NCBI RefSeq assembly: GCF_026914185.1
Contig: NC_070574.1
Location: forward strand, 186,001-250,000
Reading direction: 5' to 3'
Source: Puccinia triticina
Taxonomy: Eukaryota > Basidiomycota > Pucciniomycetes > Pucciniales > Pucciniaceae
DNA length: 64,000 nt
The notes under the pieces are model-generated. The model was not told the DNA's origin, did no database searches, and saw nothing but the letters and a program-made list of their open reading frames with translations. Below, in pieces: positions 21,776-34,009 of the stretch. Made by a program: the position numbers and the translations under genes. Positions within the stretch are counted from its first letter, which is position 1; every line of letters starts with the position of its first letter.

Positions 21776-22833
21776 TACGGATAATAAACAGCAATAACGG
21801 GAACTTTCCGTTGACCAATGACCTAGACCTTATAGAAACTATTCCTTCCTCACTTCATGACGTCACTATGGACGCATTCACCTTTCAGAATCGGTTGGCG
21901 CGGTTATTCTTTCATTTCTTTTATTTTTGACTCTGGTGTTCGACCCAGTTTAATCTACCTTTTCCAATATCTCTTGGCGCGTAAATACCGCGATCATTTC
22001 ATCTAACACCCTCTTCAGACGATTGGCCAGCCTCAGGAGTCCATTTGGACAGTCCCTCGGCGGTACCTTTGGTTCATTTCATTATGTATCCGTTGGATTT
22101 CAACTTCTTTGCGGCGGAAACCGCGGAAATCGTAATGAAACTTTGGAGCGTTTCAATAACGATTCGGCTGGCCTCAAAATTCATCTTACACCTTTCCAGA
22201 TTCATCCTTCCGATCTTGGCTTTCGTTTGAACTTGGTTTTAGCCGATTCTATTGAGCGGTTTTGGAATTATAAGCGCTCGAAGCTTTGTTAGGATTTACG
22301 CGGCCTCATTTACGGTTTTCATTCAGCGTTCACGGCTGCCCATCGGCCAAATTAATCTTTCATAATGATTGGTTGTTGTTTCATCTCCTCCTTATTGCCT
22401 TTCTAATTAACTCAGAATCAGAACTTTTCATCGACGGAAAGCCAAGTTATACCCAAAAACATATTGCCTTCTATTTACGCGGTGTTATTACTACGCGCAC
22501 CTGCGGATCTCGCTTGGATCCTTAACCTACCCTACACAATCAAAACTAAATAAGTAGTATATACCATTTTAATCTACGGAATCGGCCCTTTCGAATGAGC
22601 TCGGTTTCAAGAAAATTCATCGAGCCGTTCCGAAGATACAGGTCAACCATTTCCTTTCTTTTTTTTTTGGCGTTCCGCATGCGCGCCCCCCGCTTGGAGC
22701 CCCCGCTCAGACAACAGGACCCCTCTTTCGACATTACACGCGCATGGACACATGTTCCATTCCCCATCTGGACAAAATTAAGGCTTTTTTTTTCATCGAA
22801 ATGGTGAATTCCAAAGTGCCCAGTACTGAACAG
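21776..22833. other. Element B interior left of the element C insertion, no gene assigned
   Basis: Mixed-composition sequence upstream (5') of the antisense gene, so it may hold that gene's promoter. Plus-strand open frames at 22023-22292 and 22286-22525 show no recognisable domain. Ends with the AACAG duplicated on insertion of element C. Confidence 0.35.
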
Positions 22834-24498
22834 TGTCAGCTGGCTACTATGGCAGAGCCACCGTGACATAAAAATATACAAATAAAATATGAAAAGTAGT
22901 TTTACATATGAAAGAGACATTATTACTCTTACATATGTAAAACTACGCAAAAAACATTAAAAACACTTATAAATAATTAATTACTTAGCTTTGTGTAATT
23001 AATAATTAAAATATTATGAAAGATTCTGATTCTACGGGTAAAATAACCTAGGGTACCTCACTTACATGTACCCTTAATTATTATCCCTTCCTTGTGTAAA
23101 CTAACTTCAAAGTTTACGCAAGTGCATCACGCCCCGCGTGGATGCACTTGTATGCACATATATATATAAGTACATATATTTACAACCATTTTTAGTGACG
23201 TAACTGAGGTGTTGTGTACAGTTCAAAAGATAGCTTTATTTGTTGCGTGGCGCACCCAAGCCCGCGTGCTTTGTTGCCTAGAGCTCAAGCCCGCGCTCCT
23301 AGTGTAAATATATGCATAATGCATAAACTAGCCCGCAACCAAAGCGCTCAGGTTACCAATAAGTAAGAATGGGCCAGAATACGCCCCAATAACAATATTA
23401 CATGTGTTATAAGGCTTGTACACATGTAATTAATCACCAAACAAGATGTAATTACCACGTCATTCAATATAAAAACATTCTAGACTGAAAAGAGCTCTTG
23501 CAGCGTGCACAGGAGACACTAGAAAGCGCCCCAGCTTCTCCCAAGCCTCACTACACGTAAATTACAACTGTAGTAAATATGTAGAAGGGGTCAAATGAAC
23601 TGGAGCAATCAATAAGCGCCTCCAGAACATGTATAAAGCACTGCTTACACGTGTACTAGTACACAGAAGCCAGTTCTAGTACCTTCTGTGGCACATTTTC
23701 ACGGAAATGAGCGTCACAGAACCCCCAAACCAGCCCCCATGACGTGTAAGGCACGTGTGAAATCACGCAGAACCTCTGTAAAAGGTCCTTGGCAACCCTT
23801 GTATCCAAGCCCCAAGGTTCCACGACCCACAGCGCCTTCTAGCGCAACCAAATTGCCTCAGAATGCGCCCACAAGTGTCCCCATGTCCCCTGGGCGCCCC
23901 TGGAGGCCTGCCTAGGCTATATAAAGGGCCCTTTCTCCGCCCAAAAGGAGATTCCCCAGCTTTACATTACCTATTAGAATTTTACCCGCCTTCAACAGCC
24001 TCATTAGCCTGTGATTTGCTAGGTAAAATACCTACTTTCGTGATTTTTAGCCCCAATTTCCGCCCTGAAGCTGTCCAGTAACCACCCTGCCCTCAAGATT
24101 ACCACTTCTGAGCGCCTCCAACTGCCCAACTTCACGCCTGAAGAACCTCAAGTGCCCCTAGGGTCTTATACTAGTAAGTTTAAGCCCCTTCTCTTGAGAT
24201 TCTCCGCTATTTCTTTCTGGGATTTAAAACACCCCTGTTTACAGGCCCCAGTTCTTCATTCTAGAGGGATTAAACACCCCTGATTTATCAGGCCCCTCTT
24301 TAAAATTAATTATATTCATTTTATTACGTCAAATTGGCCCAAATTGGCCCAAATTGCCTTATTCTTACGCCATAATTCCCAACAATTACGTTGGAATTAA
24401 CCCTTATAACCTTGTCTTAGAGTTTTATAACTCTAATCTTTTGCTTTGCACCACGTGTAGCTAGAAGGATAATATCCTTGGCATCACGTAGGCTGACA
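22834..24498 (+). repeat. Element C 5' LTR
   Basis: 1665 bp, with TATATAAAG at 23918 as the likely core promoter. A TACTA|GTAAGT splice donor lies after 24173, downstream of the expected start. No ATG occurs between the TATA box and that donor. Confidence 0.93.
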
Positions 24499-24832
24499 AT
24501 TGGGGGTCTGGCCGGGAAATTTCCTTCAAATTCATTTGAAAGAAAGAGCCCTTATAAATCTTAAATTTTTTACGTCAAAAATTTCCAAAATATACTCTAA
24601 AAAATACCTAAAAATATTTTCACTACTCTCTGAATTTTTTACGCCTTTAAAAACATTAAAACTGACAAAAAATCACCTTTTTTTCTACCTTCTGCGCCAA
24701 AACCAAACCAAAAACCCTAAAAATTCATCCAAGTTAGTCATTTTCTTCGTCAAAAATTCAACTAAAATTACAAAAATATATAAACAAAATTTTAAGTCTA
24801 ATTTCTGACTTTTGTAGCATGTTTTTTTCCAG
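24174..24832 (+). other. Predicted leader intron spanning LTR end and PBS of element C
   Basis: A GTAAGT donor at 24174 and a TTTTTTTCCAG acceptor ending at 24832 frame an intron of 659 bases. The exon before it ends in A and the exon after begins TGAATTTACAGG, so splicing creates an ATG at the junction. The intron removes the primer-binding site, so the spliced RNA could be translated but not reverse transcribed. This is inferred from sequence only. Confidence 0.55.
24501..24516 (+). other. Element C primer-binding site
   Basis: TGGGGGTCTGGCCGGG begins two bases after the LTR, starts with TGG and is the expected tRNA-complementary segment. It differs from the PBS of A and B. Confidence 0.6.
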
Positions 24833-26007
24833 TGAATTTACAGGAAAACGCCGAATTAATTCAGTATTACCTGAAATTGCTGCGCCTGCGCAAAGAAGCC
24901 GCACTCCGCGACTACCAACCCACCCCGTGGGAACAGCTCACCCCCGAGGAACAAATCATCCTCGCCGCCTACCACGCCCATATTCGCGAAGAAGAGGATC
25001 TCGATACCCTCCTCAAGATCCAACGCTACCGCCGAGAAGCCAAAGCTAAAAAGAAAGCTTTCTACGACGCCGAATACCGCGCCAAAAGTAAGTTCCTTTT
25101 TTCTACAGCTCTCAATTCTCCCGATCAACTTATTTACTCGAAGCTGATCTCACCATCTAATCTCATCTACCCTACAGTGTCTGCTAGCATAGCCGCCGAG
25201 ACTACTGTCGATAACCCGACTCCCGCCCCGACAGCTTCAACCGCTGACAAGACTACCACTAGTAAGTTCCAACCTTCCCTTTCAAAAAAAACCAAACCTC
25301 TCCTCAAACCAAGTACAGTAGCTGACAATGGTCAACAACAAAACTAGGTCAACTCGTCCCGAACTACGAGGCCCACTCCCGCCTCCAACGCGAGCTCGCG
25401 GCGGCAAAGGAGCTACAAGATCGGGTCAAGAATATGCAGGTGACCACGATCGCCCGCTACCCCGGCTTCCACCCCGGCTCCATCCGACACCCCTCCTCAA
25501 TCCAAGGACGGCCCTCGTCCGACCGAGCCGAACGAGTCCGCTATGGAGATCGACGAGATCGACGAGCTTTCCCCCAGCTTATCGGTTCCTACCCGTACAC
25601 GCCCTATCACTCCCGAAATCAAGACCCTTTCGAAGGAGGAGCAGATCGAACTCCGGGCCAGAGAGCACGTGAGTACTTGGAAGCAGTACCTAGCAATCGC
25701 GAACAACGGAGCGACAGCCGGGCTGCGAGCTTTGCTCACTACGGCTCAAGAATCCCAGAAGGCCCTCCAGAAACTCATGGAGAACCACGAAATCGAGGCC
25801 CTCGTCAAGGGCTGGAACCCCTGGGAAGCGAAAAACTTCCACTTCCCAGCCCCGCCGAAGAAGACGGTGATGAAATTCAAGAAGATAGAAGGCGGCAAGA
25901 ATCGCAGTTCGAGCTCGAGTTCGATCAACTTCGACGACCCGGCTCGGTGGAAGAGAACGACCGACCTCCTTCAAATCGCAGCGAATCTCTACAAGAACAT
26001 CGATTAG
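24833..26007 (+). CDS. Element C spliced upstream gene (ORF1), unknown function
   Basis: Exons 24833-25087, 25178-25261, 25348-25439 and 25507-26007, with donors GTAAGT, GTAAGT and GTGACC, join in phase. With one A from the leader exon they give 311 codons including the TAG at 26005-26007. The product has a helical N-terminus (ENAELIQYYLKLLRLRKE, LTPEEQIILAAYHAH), a Thr/Ala/Pro linker, a coiled-coil-like block (RLQRELAAAKELQDRVKN), and a C-terminal part with VSTWKQYLAIANNG and WNPWEAKNFHFPAPP. It precedes Gag, and I know of no matching family. The other frame over 25440-26007 is Arg/Pro-rich and looks like a shadow. Confidence 0.6.
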
Positions 26008-29000
26008 ATCTTGGTATACTCACTTCTCTTTTTGACTCCCTCGACGCTATCAACGTCAACCTTTCCACTTTAGATCATAATAGCGAAACCAATTTAAAAT
26101 CTATTGTAAATAGTATTGATAACAGCTTAAAAGAAATTAAAGAAGCTGTTAACTCGAGAACTTTATCTGTCCTCCAAAAACTGGAGAGGCCACTGCCCCT
26201 TGAGTTGCCAAATAAGCATTGTGAGCTTATTGTTGAGATTGGAAAAGATTGTGAGAGCCTCAAAAATACCACCCATGACACTAAGTATGATGTGTCTGAG
26301 ATCTTACAGTACTCCAGGAATTCTGCTGCCGTGCTCAATTCTACCGCTGATCAGATAGTGACCAGATTGGAAAAGGAACACTTTGCCAAACAAAAAGCAG
26401 AGAACTTTGAGATTAAGGAATTAATCTTACAGCTCAATGCTAACATGGATGGGAAAATTCAGGCTCTCACTGAGAATTTTACGTCTCAGATTTCTACGCT
26501 TTCTGCGGAAATCAAGAATTTGAAATCAACATCTGACATCAAAGTCCAAACCCCTTGTAATATTCCCCATATTGCGGAAAATTACGCTCCCGTACCTGAG
26601 TTGAGATGCAGCGATGGTACTCAGAGAGACATTCCTCCACATCTGAAGGGTGCCAATAATTATCTTAGTGATAATCAGTCTCCTCCCCCAGTGGCCCAGG
26701 AGCGTGGCAAAAATGCCTCATATGGCAGCCAAGCTTATCAAGAGAGAAAACAACAGTGTGAACCACACTACACTCCTCAAGCAGAGGTTCCCAGACATAA
26801 CAACCCCTTTATGCGTAACTCTGTTCCTCCCCAGAATAATAATCCACGCCAGAACACTCCTTACAGAACCCTTGACATGGTTGAGATAAATAAGTTAATG
26901 CCTCCAATCAAAGATTGGCCCAAGTTTGACGGCAAAGGAGAGTATGATCATATGAACTTTATCAGGACCATTGATCATATGTTAAGATCCTACCGCGCAG
27001 ATGAGGAAGCTGTTATTTCCAGGATGCCTAGACTCTTTGAGGGTGTGGCGGCAGATTGGTTTATCACCAAAGGAGAAGAGGTAGGTGAACAAAGCTGGAA
27101 GGCATGGAAAGAGCTTATCAAAGAGGAATGGGGAACCAGAATCTGGAGAACTGAAAAGCGCCAAGCTTTTGAAACAGACTACTTTGACCCAACCAAAGAA
27201 GCTGCCACAGAATGGTGCTTGCGCCAGAAAAAGAGGATAGATTGCATGTACAACAACCCATCTAAAGAAGAAGTTAATGATAGACTACTTAATCAATGTA
27301 GAGGACAAATTGAAAGCTTAATGAGATGCAGACTCAGTGATATGAATGTAGACCTAGCCAAATTTATAGGTATATTGCATGAAACTGTAGTACTGAATGG
27401 TCTTAACAAAAAGTACGTGAGAAATGGTGTTCCGGAAAAAAGAGATCTCCCCAAATCTGAAACACCCAAGCCTCCTACAGGAGATCCCCCTGTGAAGAGG
27501 ACTGCAATCCCTGAATGCTACAATTGCGGGGAAAAGGGCCACAAAAAACCTGAATGTCCTAATCCACGCAAAAGGATTAACAATGTGGAAGTAGAAGAGG
27601 ACTGTGACAGTGAAGAAGATACTCAATCTCAATTTGAGGTTGTTACTACTGAACCTGCAGACGAAGACCAGCCTAGGATACACGTAATCCAAGCTGATAT
27701 TGGTGATGAATTGTCCATTAATTCCATTCATGGAGACTCCAATTTACCTCAAAAATGGGACTCTTCTATGAAAGTTGGCCATGTTTCTGACGCCAAATTA
27801 CTTACCAACAAACCTGAAGCAGGGATGAGTTATACTATGGGTAAAACCAGCTATACCACGGTCTTGTTCCGTGACTCAGAGTTGAGAGCTCTGCTAGATA
27901 TAGGCGCCTTCTGCTCCTGTGTCAGTAGTACCTTCTTGGATGATTGTTATCCAGAATGGGGAAATCACTTGCTCCCCATGCCAAAAGCCAAGTTCAGCAG
28001 CTGCAATTCTGCTATGAAACCAGTAGGAGTAGTAGTTATGCCACTAATCTTCCCGCACTCCAAGGGCTCCCTTAGACTAAATGTGGAGTTTGTTGTTTTA
28101 CAAGATGCTGTGTGTAATTACTTGATCTTGGGTAATGATACATTCTGCATGTATGGAATAGACATATTTCAAAGTAAAGACAGATTCTACACCATAGGTG
28201 GAGACTGGAAAAGAAAGTTCCAGATTTGCAATATTAATATTAAGCTCCTGGACCAGCTTAATACTAATAACGTAAAGTATCAAGAGGAACTACACTCTTT
28301 TAAAGAAGAGTACTTGTCCCAAGCTGCTGTTAGTGAAATCCTGACGGAAGATCAAAAACTTGATGTTCTGAAATCTTGTTTCAAGCACAAAGAAGCCTTT
28401 TGTACTACTGAAGAACCCATTGGTAATATTAAAGGTCATGACATGAAACTAGAACTCACGGTGAGCAAACCTTATCCGCCTCAGCTACGGAGGCCTCCCT
28501 ATCCTTCAAGCCCCAAGTCCAGAGAAGCTCTTGAAACTCACATCAAAGAGCTCCAGGAATTAGGTGTCTTAAGGAAAGTAGGACATAATGAGCAAGTTGA
28601 AGTTACAACACCTGTAATAATTGCGTGGCATAATGAGAAATCTAGAATGGTTGGAGACTTCCGTGCTCTTAATAATTACACTAGACCTGACTATTATCCC
28701 ATTCCCCGCATAGATCACTCCTTGCACAACCTGTCCAAAGCTAAGTACATCACCACTATGGATGTGCTTAAAGGTTTCCACCAGATCCCTATAGACCCAG
28801 AAAGCAGAAAATACCTCAGGATTATCTGCCACCTAGGAATCTTTGAATACCTAAGAATGCCCTTTGGTATCAAAAATGCGCCCTCACATTTCCAGAGGAT
28901 GATGGACTCTGTATTTGGATCCTTCATCAGACAAAGTTGGATGATGGTGTACATAGATGACATTATAATTTACTCTGATGATTGGGAAACTCATTTGGAG

Positions 29001-29066
29001 AAAATTAACCTAGTGCTGTCCAAGGCCATAGAAGCAGGTTTAAAGATGTCCATTAAAAAAGTGTAA
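26008..29066 (+). CDS. Element C Gag-protease-reverse transcriptase (N part)
   Basis: This frame is open well upstream, but protein-like sequence starts as ORF1 ends ([12 protein letters not shown]). No ATG lies at that point, so expression may use a -1 shift or splicing. Order: coiled-coil-like region; gag domain ([29 protein letters not shown]); CCHC knuckle [14 protein letters not shown] near 27516; protease site LLDIGAFCS near 27892, where Ile replaces the usual Thr or Ser; RT with MVGDFRALN and [11 protein letters not shown] near 28951. It stops at 29064-29066, just after MSIKKV, one base out of frame with the remainder. Confidence 0.88.
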
Positions 29067-29067
29067 C

Positions 29068-31401
29068 TTTGGATATGGGGAACTTAAAGCCTTGGGACGT
29101 GTAGTTTCCGGACTATCCTTAGCCATTGATCAGAACAGAGTAGCTTCTGTCTTACTTAACTCTATGCCACAGAATAAATTAGAAATGATGTCATTTCTAG
29201 GTTTCTGCAGCTATTACCGCCAACATGTACCAAGCTTTGCCCATGTAAGTAAAAGTCTTTATGCACTATGTAATAATGACACCATCTTTGAGATGACATA
29301 TGACAGAGTGCAAGATTATGAAGAGCTTAAAAGGCTTGTCACATCTGCCCCCGTACTGTCCCAACCAGACTACAATAAACCCTTTATATTGTACATTGAT
29401 GCTTGCTTGGATGGTCTGGGTGCCGCATTACACCAAGAATTTGTCATAGATGATAAACCTGTTGAAAAACCTGTTCTGTTTATATCAAGACAAATAAAAA
29501 ACTCAGAAAAGAGATATGGCGCCAGTCAAATGGAATGCCTAGCACTGGTGTGGGCCTTAGAAAAACTTCATTACTACTTGGAGGGCTCTAACTTCGTAGT
29601 AGTCACTGATTGTACCGCTGTAAGGACCCTCATGAATATGAAAACTCCTAATAGACATATGCTTAGATGGCAAATTGCAATACAACAGTACAGAGGACAT
29701 ATGACTATAATCCATAAAGCAGGAGCCAAACATAAGAATGCAGATGGTCTAAGTAGATGGGCTTTGCCAAATAACCCAGATAATCCAGCATATGACCCTG
29801 AGGATGAAGACATTTTTCCAATCTTAGGGATACATGCCTGTGACTTAGATAATGCTTTCTATGACTTGGTCCAGAAAAGCTATGACGAGAACAGTGAACT
29901 CCTCCAATTGGTTGAAATCTTGAGAAATGACAATAGCCCACCAGAACTGATTGCTAGCTTACCAGATAACTTAGCCCAACACTATAAACTGGGAAAATTC
30001 ACGTTGCTAGATGGACTTCTTTACTTCAGACATAAACACTCTAGTGTTTTGGTACTAAGTAATAAAGATCAAATCAAAGACATCCTGAAGGAATGCCATG
30101 ATAATGTGAACTCTGGCCACTTCTCTGAAGAGAGAACAGTGGAAAGAATCAAACAAACTGCGTGGTGGATTGACTGGAAAGAACAAGTACATGATTATAT
30201 CCAATCTTGTGATGCGTGCCAGAAAGGAAACAAACAGACTGGTAAAAGATTTGGATTACTCCAGAAAATTGCAGAACCCACAGAGAAATGGGAAATAGTC
30301 AATATGGATTTTGTTACAGGCCTGCCCCCAGGAGGACCCTATTCTTACAACTCAGTCCTGGTTGTTGTAGACAGGTTTTCCAAGAGGGCCAGATTCATCC
30401 CTAATCACAAAGATGACACAGCTATGGAAGTAGCTATGCTATTTTGGAATAGAATCATGGCTGACGTAGGAATTCCAAAGATTATCATTAGTGACAGAGA
30501 TCCTAAATTCACTTCAGAATTTTGGAGGAACCTTCACGACATGCTAGGCACTAAACTGGTATTCTCTACAGCTTATCACCCCCAGACGGATGGATTAGCA
30601 GAGAGAATGATCCAGACTCTGGAGGATATGTTGCGCAGATTCTGCTCCTTTGGTTTTGAATTTAAAAATCATGATGGATACACTCACGACTGGGTAAGCC
30701 TATTACCAGCCCTTGAAATTGCATACAATAGTAGCAAACACTCCTCTACTAAAGTAGCTCCATATGTACTAGAAAGAGGATGGATCCCACGTATGCCCAA
30801 AGACAATCTTAATGACAAATTACCTCATCTGCACCCTACCGCTCTTGACTTCAAAAAGATGCTGGACTCAACTCACCAACATGCCAGGAAGTGTGTAGAT
30901 GATGCTGTTGAATATAACAAAGGAAGATGGGATAAAAGCCATAAGGAACCGGAGTTCAAGATTGGAGAAAAAGTTCTATTATCCACGGTGAATTTTAATA
31001 ATTTAGGTGGTAGCAGAAAACTTAAGCCTCCATTCATAGGACCATTCACCATTAAGCAATTGCATGGTAAAAACGCAGTGGAAGTCATTCTTAGTGAAGA
31101 ACTATCTAGGAAACATCCTGTCTTTCCTGTGAGCCTGATCAAACCTTACAAAGTCAGGCCGGAAGAAGAATTGCCCCCCCCGCAACCTGTCCCAATAGAA
31201 GAAACTCCACCCTCAGGACAGTTAAGAGTACATAAAATCTTGAAGGACAAGAAAGAAAGAATACAAGGTAAAGACACCAGACTCTACTTGGTCAGATATA
31301 AAAACTTATCCGCGGATAGAGATGAATGGCTACCAGAAAGTAATATACCAGATGGACCTATTCACCTGAGAAACTACAGAGCAAGTAAGAGATCAACCTG
31401 A
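29068..31401 (+). CDS. Element C RT end, RNase H, integrase and chromodomain
   Basis: It follows the previous frame after a one-base shift at an A6 run (29056-29061). RNase H residues: [31 protein letters not shown]. Integrase: HHCC ([16 protein letters not shown]), Asp in VNMDFVTGL, Asp in IISDRDPKF, Glu in [17 protein letters not shown]-type region ([12 protein letters not shown]) follows. Residues from ~705 form a chromodomain ([27 protein letters not shown]). Integrase inserts the cDNA; the chromodomain is expected to bias insertion to heterochromatin. First available ATG in this frame is 29092. Confidence 0.9.
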   Translation, partial: FGYGELKALGRVVSGLSLAIDQNRVASVLLNSMPQNKLEMMSFLGFCSYYRQHVPSFAHVSKSLYALCNNDTIFEMTYDRVQDYEELKRLVTSAPVLSQPDYNKPFILYIDACLDGLGAALHQEFVIDDKPVEKPVLFISRQIKNSEKRYGASQMECLALVWALEKLHYYLEGSNFVVVTDCTAVRTLMNMKTPNRHMLRWQIAIQQYRGHMTIIHKAGAKHKNADGLSRWALPNNPDNPAYDPEDEDIFPILGIHACDLDNAFYDLVQKSYDENSELLQLVEILRNDNSPPELIASLPDNLAQHYKLGKFTLLDGLLYFRHKHSSVLVLSNKDQIKDILKECHDNVNSGHFSEERTVERIKQTAWWIDWKEQVHDYIQSCDACQKGNKQTGKRFGLLQKIAEPTEKWEIVNMDFVTGLPPGGPYSYNSVLVVVDRFSKRARFIPNHKDDTAMEVAMLFWNRIMADVGIPKIIISDRDPKFTSEFWRNLHDMLGTKLVFSTAYHPQTDGLAERMIQTLEDMLRRFCSFGFEFKNHDGYTHDWVSLLPALEIAYNSSKHSSTKVAPYVLERGWIPRMPKDNLNDKLPHLHPTALDFKKMLDSTHQHARKCVDDAVEYNKGRWDKSHKEPEFKIGEKVLLSTVNFNNLGGSRKLKPPFIGPFTIKQLHGKNAVEVILSEELSRKHPVFPVSLIKPYKVRPEEELPPPQPVPIEETPPSGQLRVHKILKDKKERIQGKDTRLYLVRYKNLSADRDEWLPESNIPDGPIHLRNYRASKRST

Positions 31402-31452
31402 GATGGCCAAAACTTCTTCTAGACCTTTCTTTTTCTGAGCAGAGACTCATCT

Positions 31453-31465
31453 TAGGGGTAGGGAA
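31453..31465 (+). other. Element C polypurine tract
   Basis: TAGGGGTAGGGAA directly precedes the 3' LTR. Confidence 0.65.
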
Positions 31466-33130
31466 TGTCAGCTGGCTACTATGGCAGAGCCACCGTGACA
31501 TAAAAATATACAAATAAAATATGAAAAGTAGTTTTACATATGAAAGAGACATTATTAGTCTTACATATGTAAAACTACGCAAAAAACATTAAAAACACTT
31601 ATAAATAATTAATTACTTAGCTTTGTGTAATTAATAAGTAAAATATTATGAAAGATTCTGATTCTACGGGTAAAATAACCTAGGGTACCTCACTTACATG
31701 TACCCTTAATTATTATCCCTTCCTTGTGTAAACTAACTTCAAAGTTTACGCAAGTGCATCACGCCCCGCGTGGATGCACTTGTATGCACATATATATATA
31801 AGTACATATATTTACAACCATTTTTAGTGACGTAACTGAGGTGTTGTGTACAGTTCAAAAGATAGCTTTATTTGTTGCGTGGCGCACCCAAGCCCGCGTG
31901 CTTTGTTGCCTAGAGCTCAAGCCCGCGCTCCTAGTGTAAATATATGCATAATGCATAAACTAGCCCGCAACCAAAGCGCTCAGGTTACCAATAAGTAAGA
32001 ATGGGCCAGAATACGCCCCAATAACAATATTACATGTGTTATAAGGCTTGTACACATGTAATTAATCACCAAACAAGATGTAATTACCACGTCATTCAAT
32101 ATAAAAACATTCTAGACTGAAAAGAGCTCTTGCAGCGTGCACAGGAGACACTAGAAAGCGCCCCAGCTTCTCCCAAGCCTCACTACACGTAAATTACAAC
32201 TGTAGTAAATATGTAGAAGGGGTCAAATGAACTGGAGCAATCAATAAGCGCCTCCAGAACATGTATAAAGCACTGCTTACACGTGTACTAGTACACAGAA
32301 GCCAGTTCTAGTACCTTCTGTGGCACATTTTCACGGAAATGAGCGTCACAGAACCCCCAAACCAGCCCCCATGACGTGTAAGGCACGTGTGAAATCACGC
32401 AGAACCTCTGTAAAAGGTCCTTGGCAACCCTTGTATCCAAGCCCCAAGGTTCCACGACCCACAGCGCCTTCTAGCGCAACCAAATTGCCTCAGAATGCGC
32501 CCACAAGTGTCCCCATGTCCCCTGGGCGCCCCTGGAGGCCTGCCTAGGCTATATAAAGGGCCCTTTCTCCGCCCAAAAGGAGATTCCCCAGCTTTACATT
32601 ACCTATTAGAATTTTACCCGCCTTCAACAGCCTCATTAGCCTGTGATTTGCTAGGTAAAATACCTACTTTCGTGATTTTTAGCCCCAATTTCCGCCCTGA
32701 AGCTGTCCAGTAACCACCCTGCCCTCAATATTACCACTTCTGAGCGCCTCCAACTGCCCAAATTCACGCCTGAAGAACCTCAAGTGCCCCTAGGGTCTTA
32801 TACTAGTAAGTTTAAGCCCCTTCTCTTGAGATTCTCCGCTATTTCTTTCTGGGATTTAAAACACCCCTGTTTACAGGCCCCAGTTCTTCATTCTAGAGGG
32901 ATTAAACACCCCTGATTTATCAGGCCCCTCTTTAAAATTAATTATATTCATTTTATTACGTCAAATTGGCCCAAATTGGCCCAAATTGCCTTATTCTTAC
33001 GCCATAATTCCCAACAATTACGTTGGAATTAACCCTTATAACCTTGTCTTAGAGTTTTATAACTCTAATCTTTTGCTTTGCACCACGTGTAGCTAGAAGG
33101 ATAATATCCTTGGCATCACGTAGGCTGACA
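31466..33130 (+). repeat. Element C 3' LTR
   Basis: Same length as the 5' LTR. Differences were noted near 22926/31558, 22946/31638, 24098/32730 and 24131/32761. AACAG follows. Confidence 0.93.
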
Positions 33131-33135
33131 AACAG

Positions 33136-33995
33136 AAACCAAGAAACATTCATTCCCCAGCCATGGATCCATCGAGTCATTCATTCAATTCCGCCATCAT
33201 CATCATCATCCTAAAAATCATTCTTTCTGAAAAATCATCATTGATTCATTCCTGAACAATCAATCATTCCTCCATCATCATCTTCACTCTGTATTCTAGG
33301 AATTCTTCAGCCAACAAACCAACCTTTCATTCATTCACCATTATAATCAATTTCTTCCAACACATTGCAGCTCAGAAACCACCCAATTAGAGCAAGAATA
33401 TTCTTTTGGACAGCTTATCAGCTTCCCTGGACTTCAAATTCTCTTCACAGAACTCTACATTATATACTCAGATACTCAGAAATTCAGCCATTCAACCCCA
33501 AATCATTCACAACCTTCAGAAACTACAATTATCAACCCCATCATTCATCATCAATCATTGCATTCTTCCATTGGCCTCAGTTAGGCAGGAAAATTATTGT
33601 ATTCTTCAGAGTGGAATTTAGTCTAATATGTGTCTGTCTCAAGGATATTGCCTTCAGCAGAGTTAGATCTTCTTAAACATTCACCCCTCATTGATAATTG
33701 GACCTTCTTTTGGATACTGGACTCTTTGGATTGGATACTGGACTATGGATACTCTGGATACATAGGACTATTGGACTTGAGATTGGACTTGGATACCTTG
33801 GACTCAGATATACTGGACTTGGATTATACTTGGATTCTATTGGCTTTGGACACTGGACTCTGGATTTGGACTACTACTCAGGACTTTGGACTTCACCTTC
33901 TGGAGAAACACTGGACTTTGGACTCTTGGACTCAACATTCTTCAACTCTTTCTGGATCACTCTTCTCTTTGGTGCATTGCCTGGGGACAGACAAT
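33136..33995 (+). other. Element B 3' interior, low-complexity, no gene
   Basis: CATTCA/ATCATC-rich sequence gives way at 33690-33960 to a degenerate repeat of GGACTNTGGA-like units. Element A has a GGA-rich interior in the corresponding position, but no direct homology is claimed. Short open frames lack domains. Confidence 0.5.
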
Positions 33996-34009
33996 AAGTT
34001 GGGGGAGGA
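33996..34009 (+). other. Element B polypurine tract
   Basis: AAGTTGGGGGAGGA immediately precedes the 3' LTR; near-identical to the tract of element A. Confidence 0.75.

Larger units (their letters stand above)
22834..33130 (+). mobile_element. Element C: chromodomain Ty3-type LTR retrotransposon nested in B
   Basis: Two 1665-bp LTRs (22834-24498 and 31466-33130) begin TGTCAGC, end GCTGACA and show about four differences by eye. AACAG occurs on both sides (22829-22833, 33131-33135). Inside are a PBS, a spliced upstream gene, Gag-protease-RT in one frame, and RNase H-integrase-chromodomain in another. The chromodomain and domain order place it among chromoviruses, a clade of Ty3/Gypsy retrotransposons. 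One frameshift in RT and a substituted protease active site suggest an inactive copy. Confidence 0.93.

Noticed and set aside
25497..25974. Minus-strand and alternative plus-strand open frames over the GC-rich start of element C
   Set aside because: High GC keeps several frames open; only the spliced ORF1 frame has protein-like composition, so the others are shadows.
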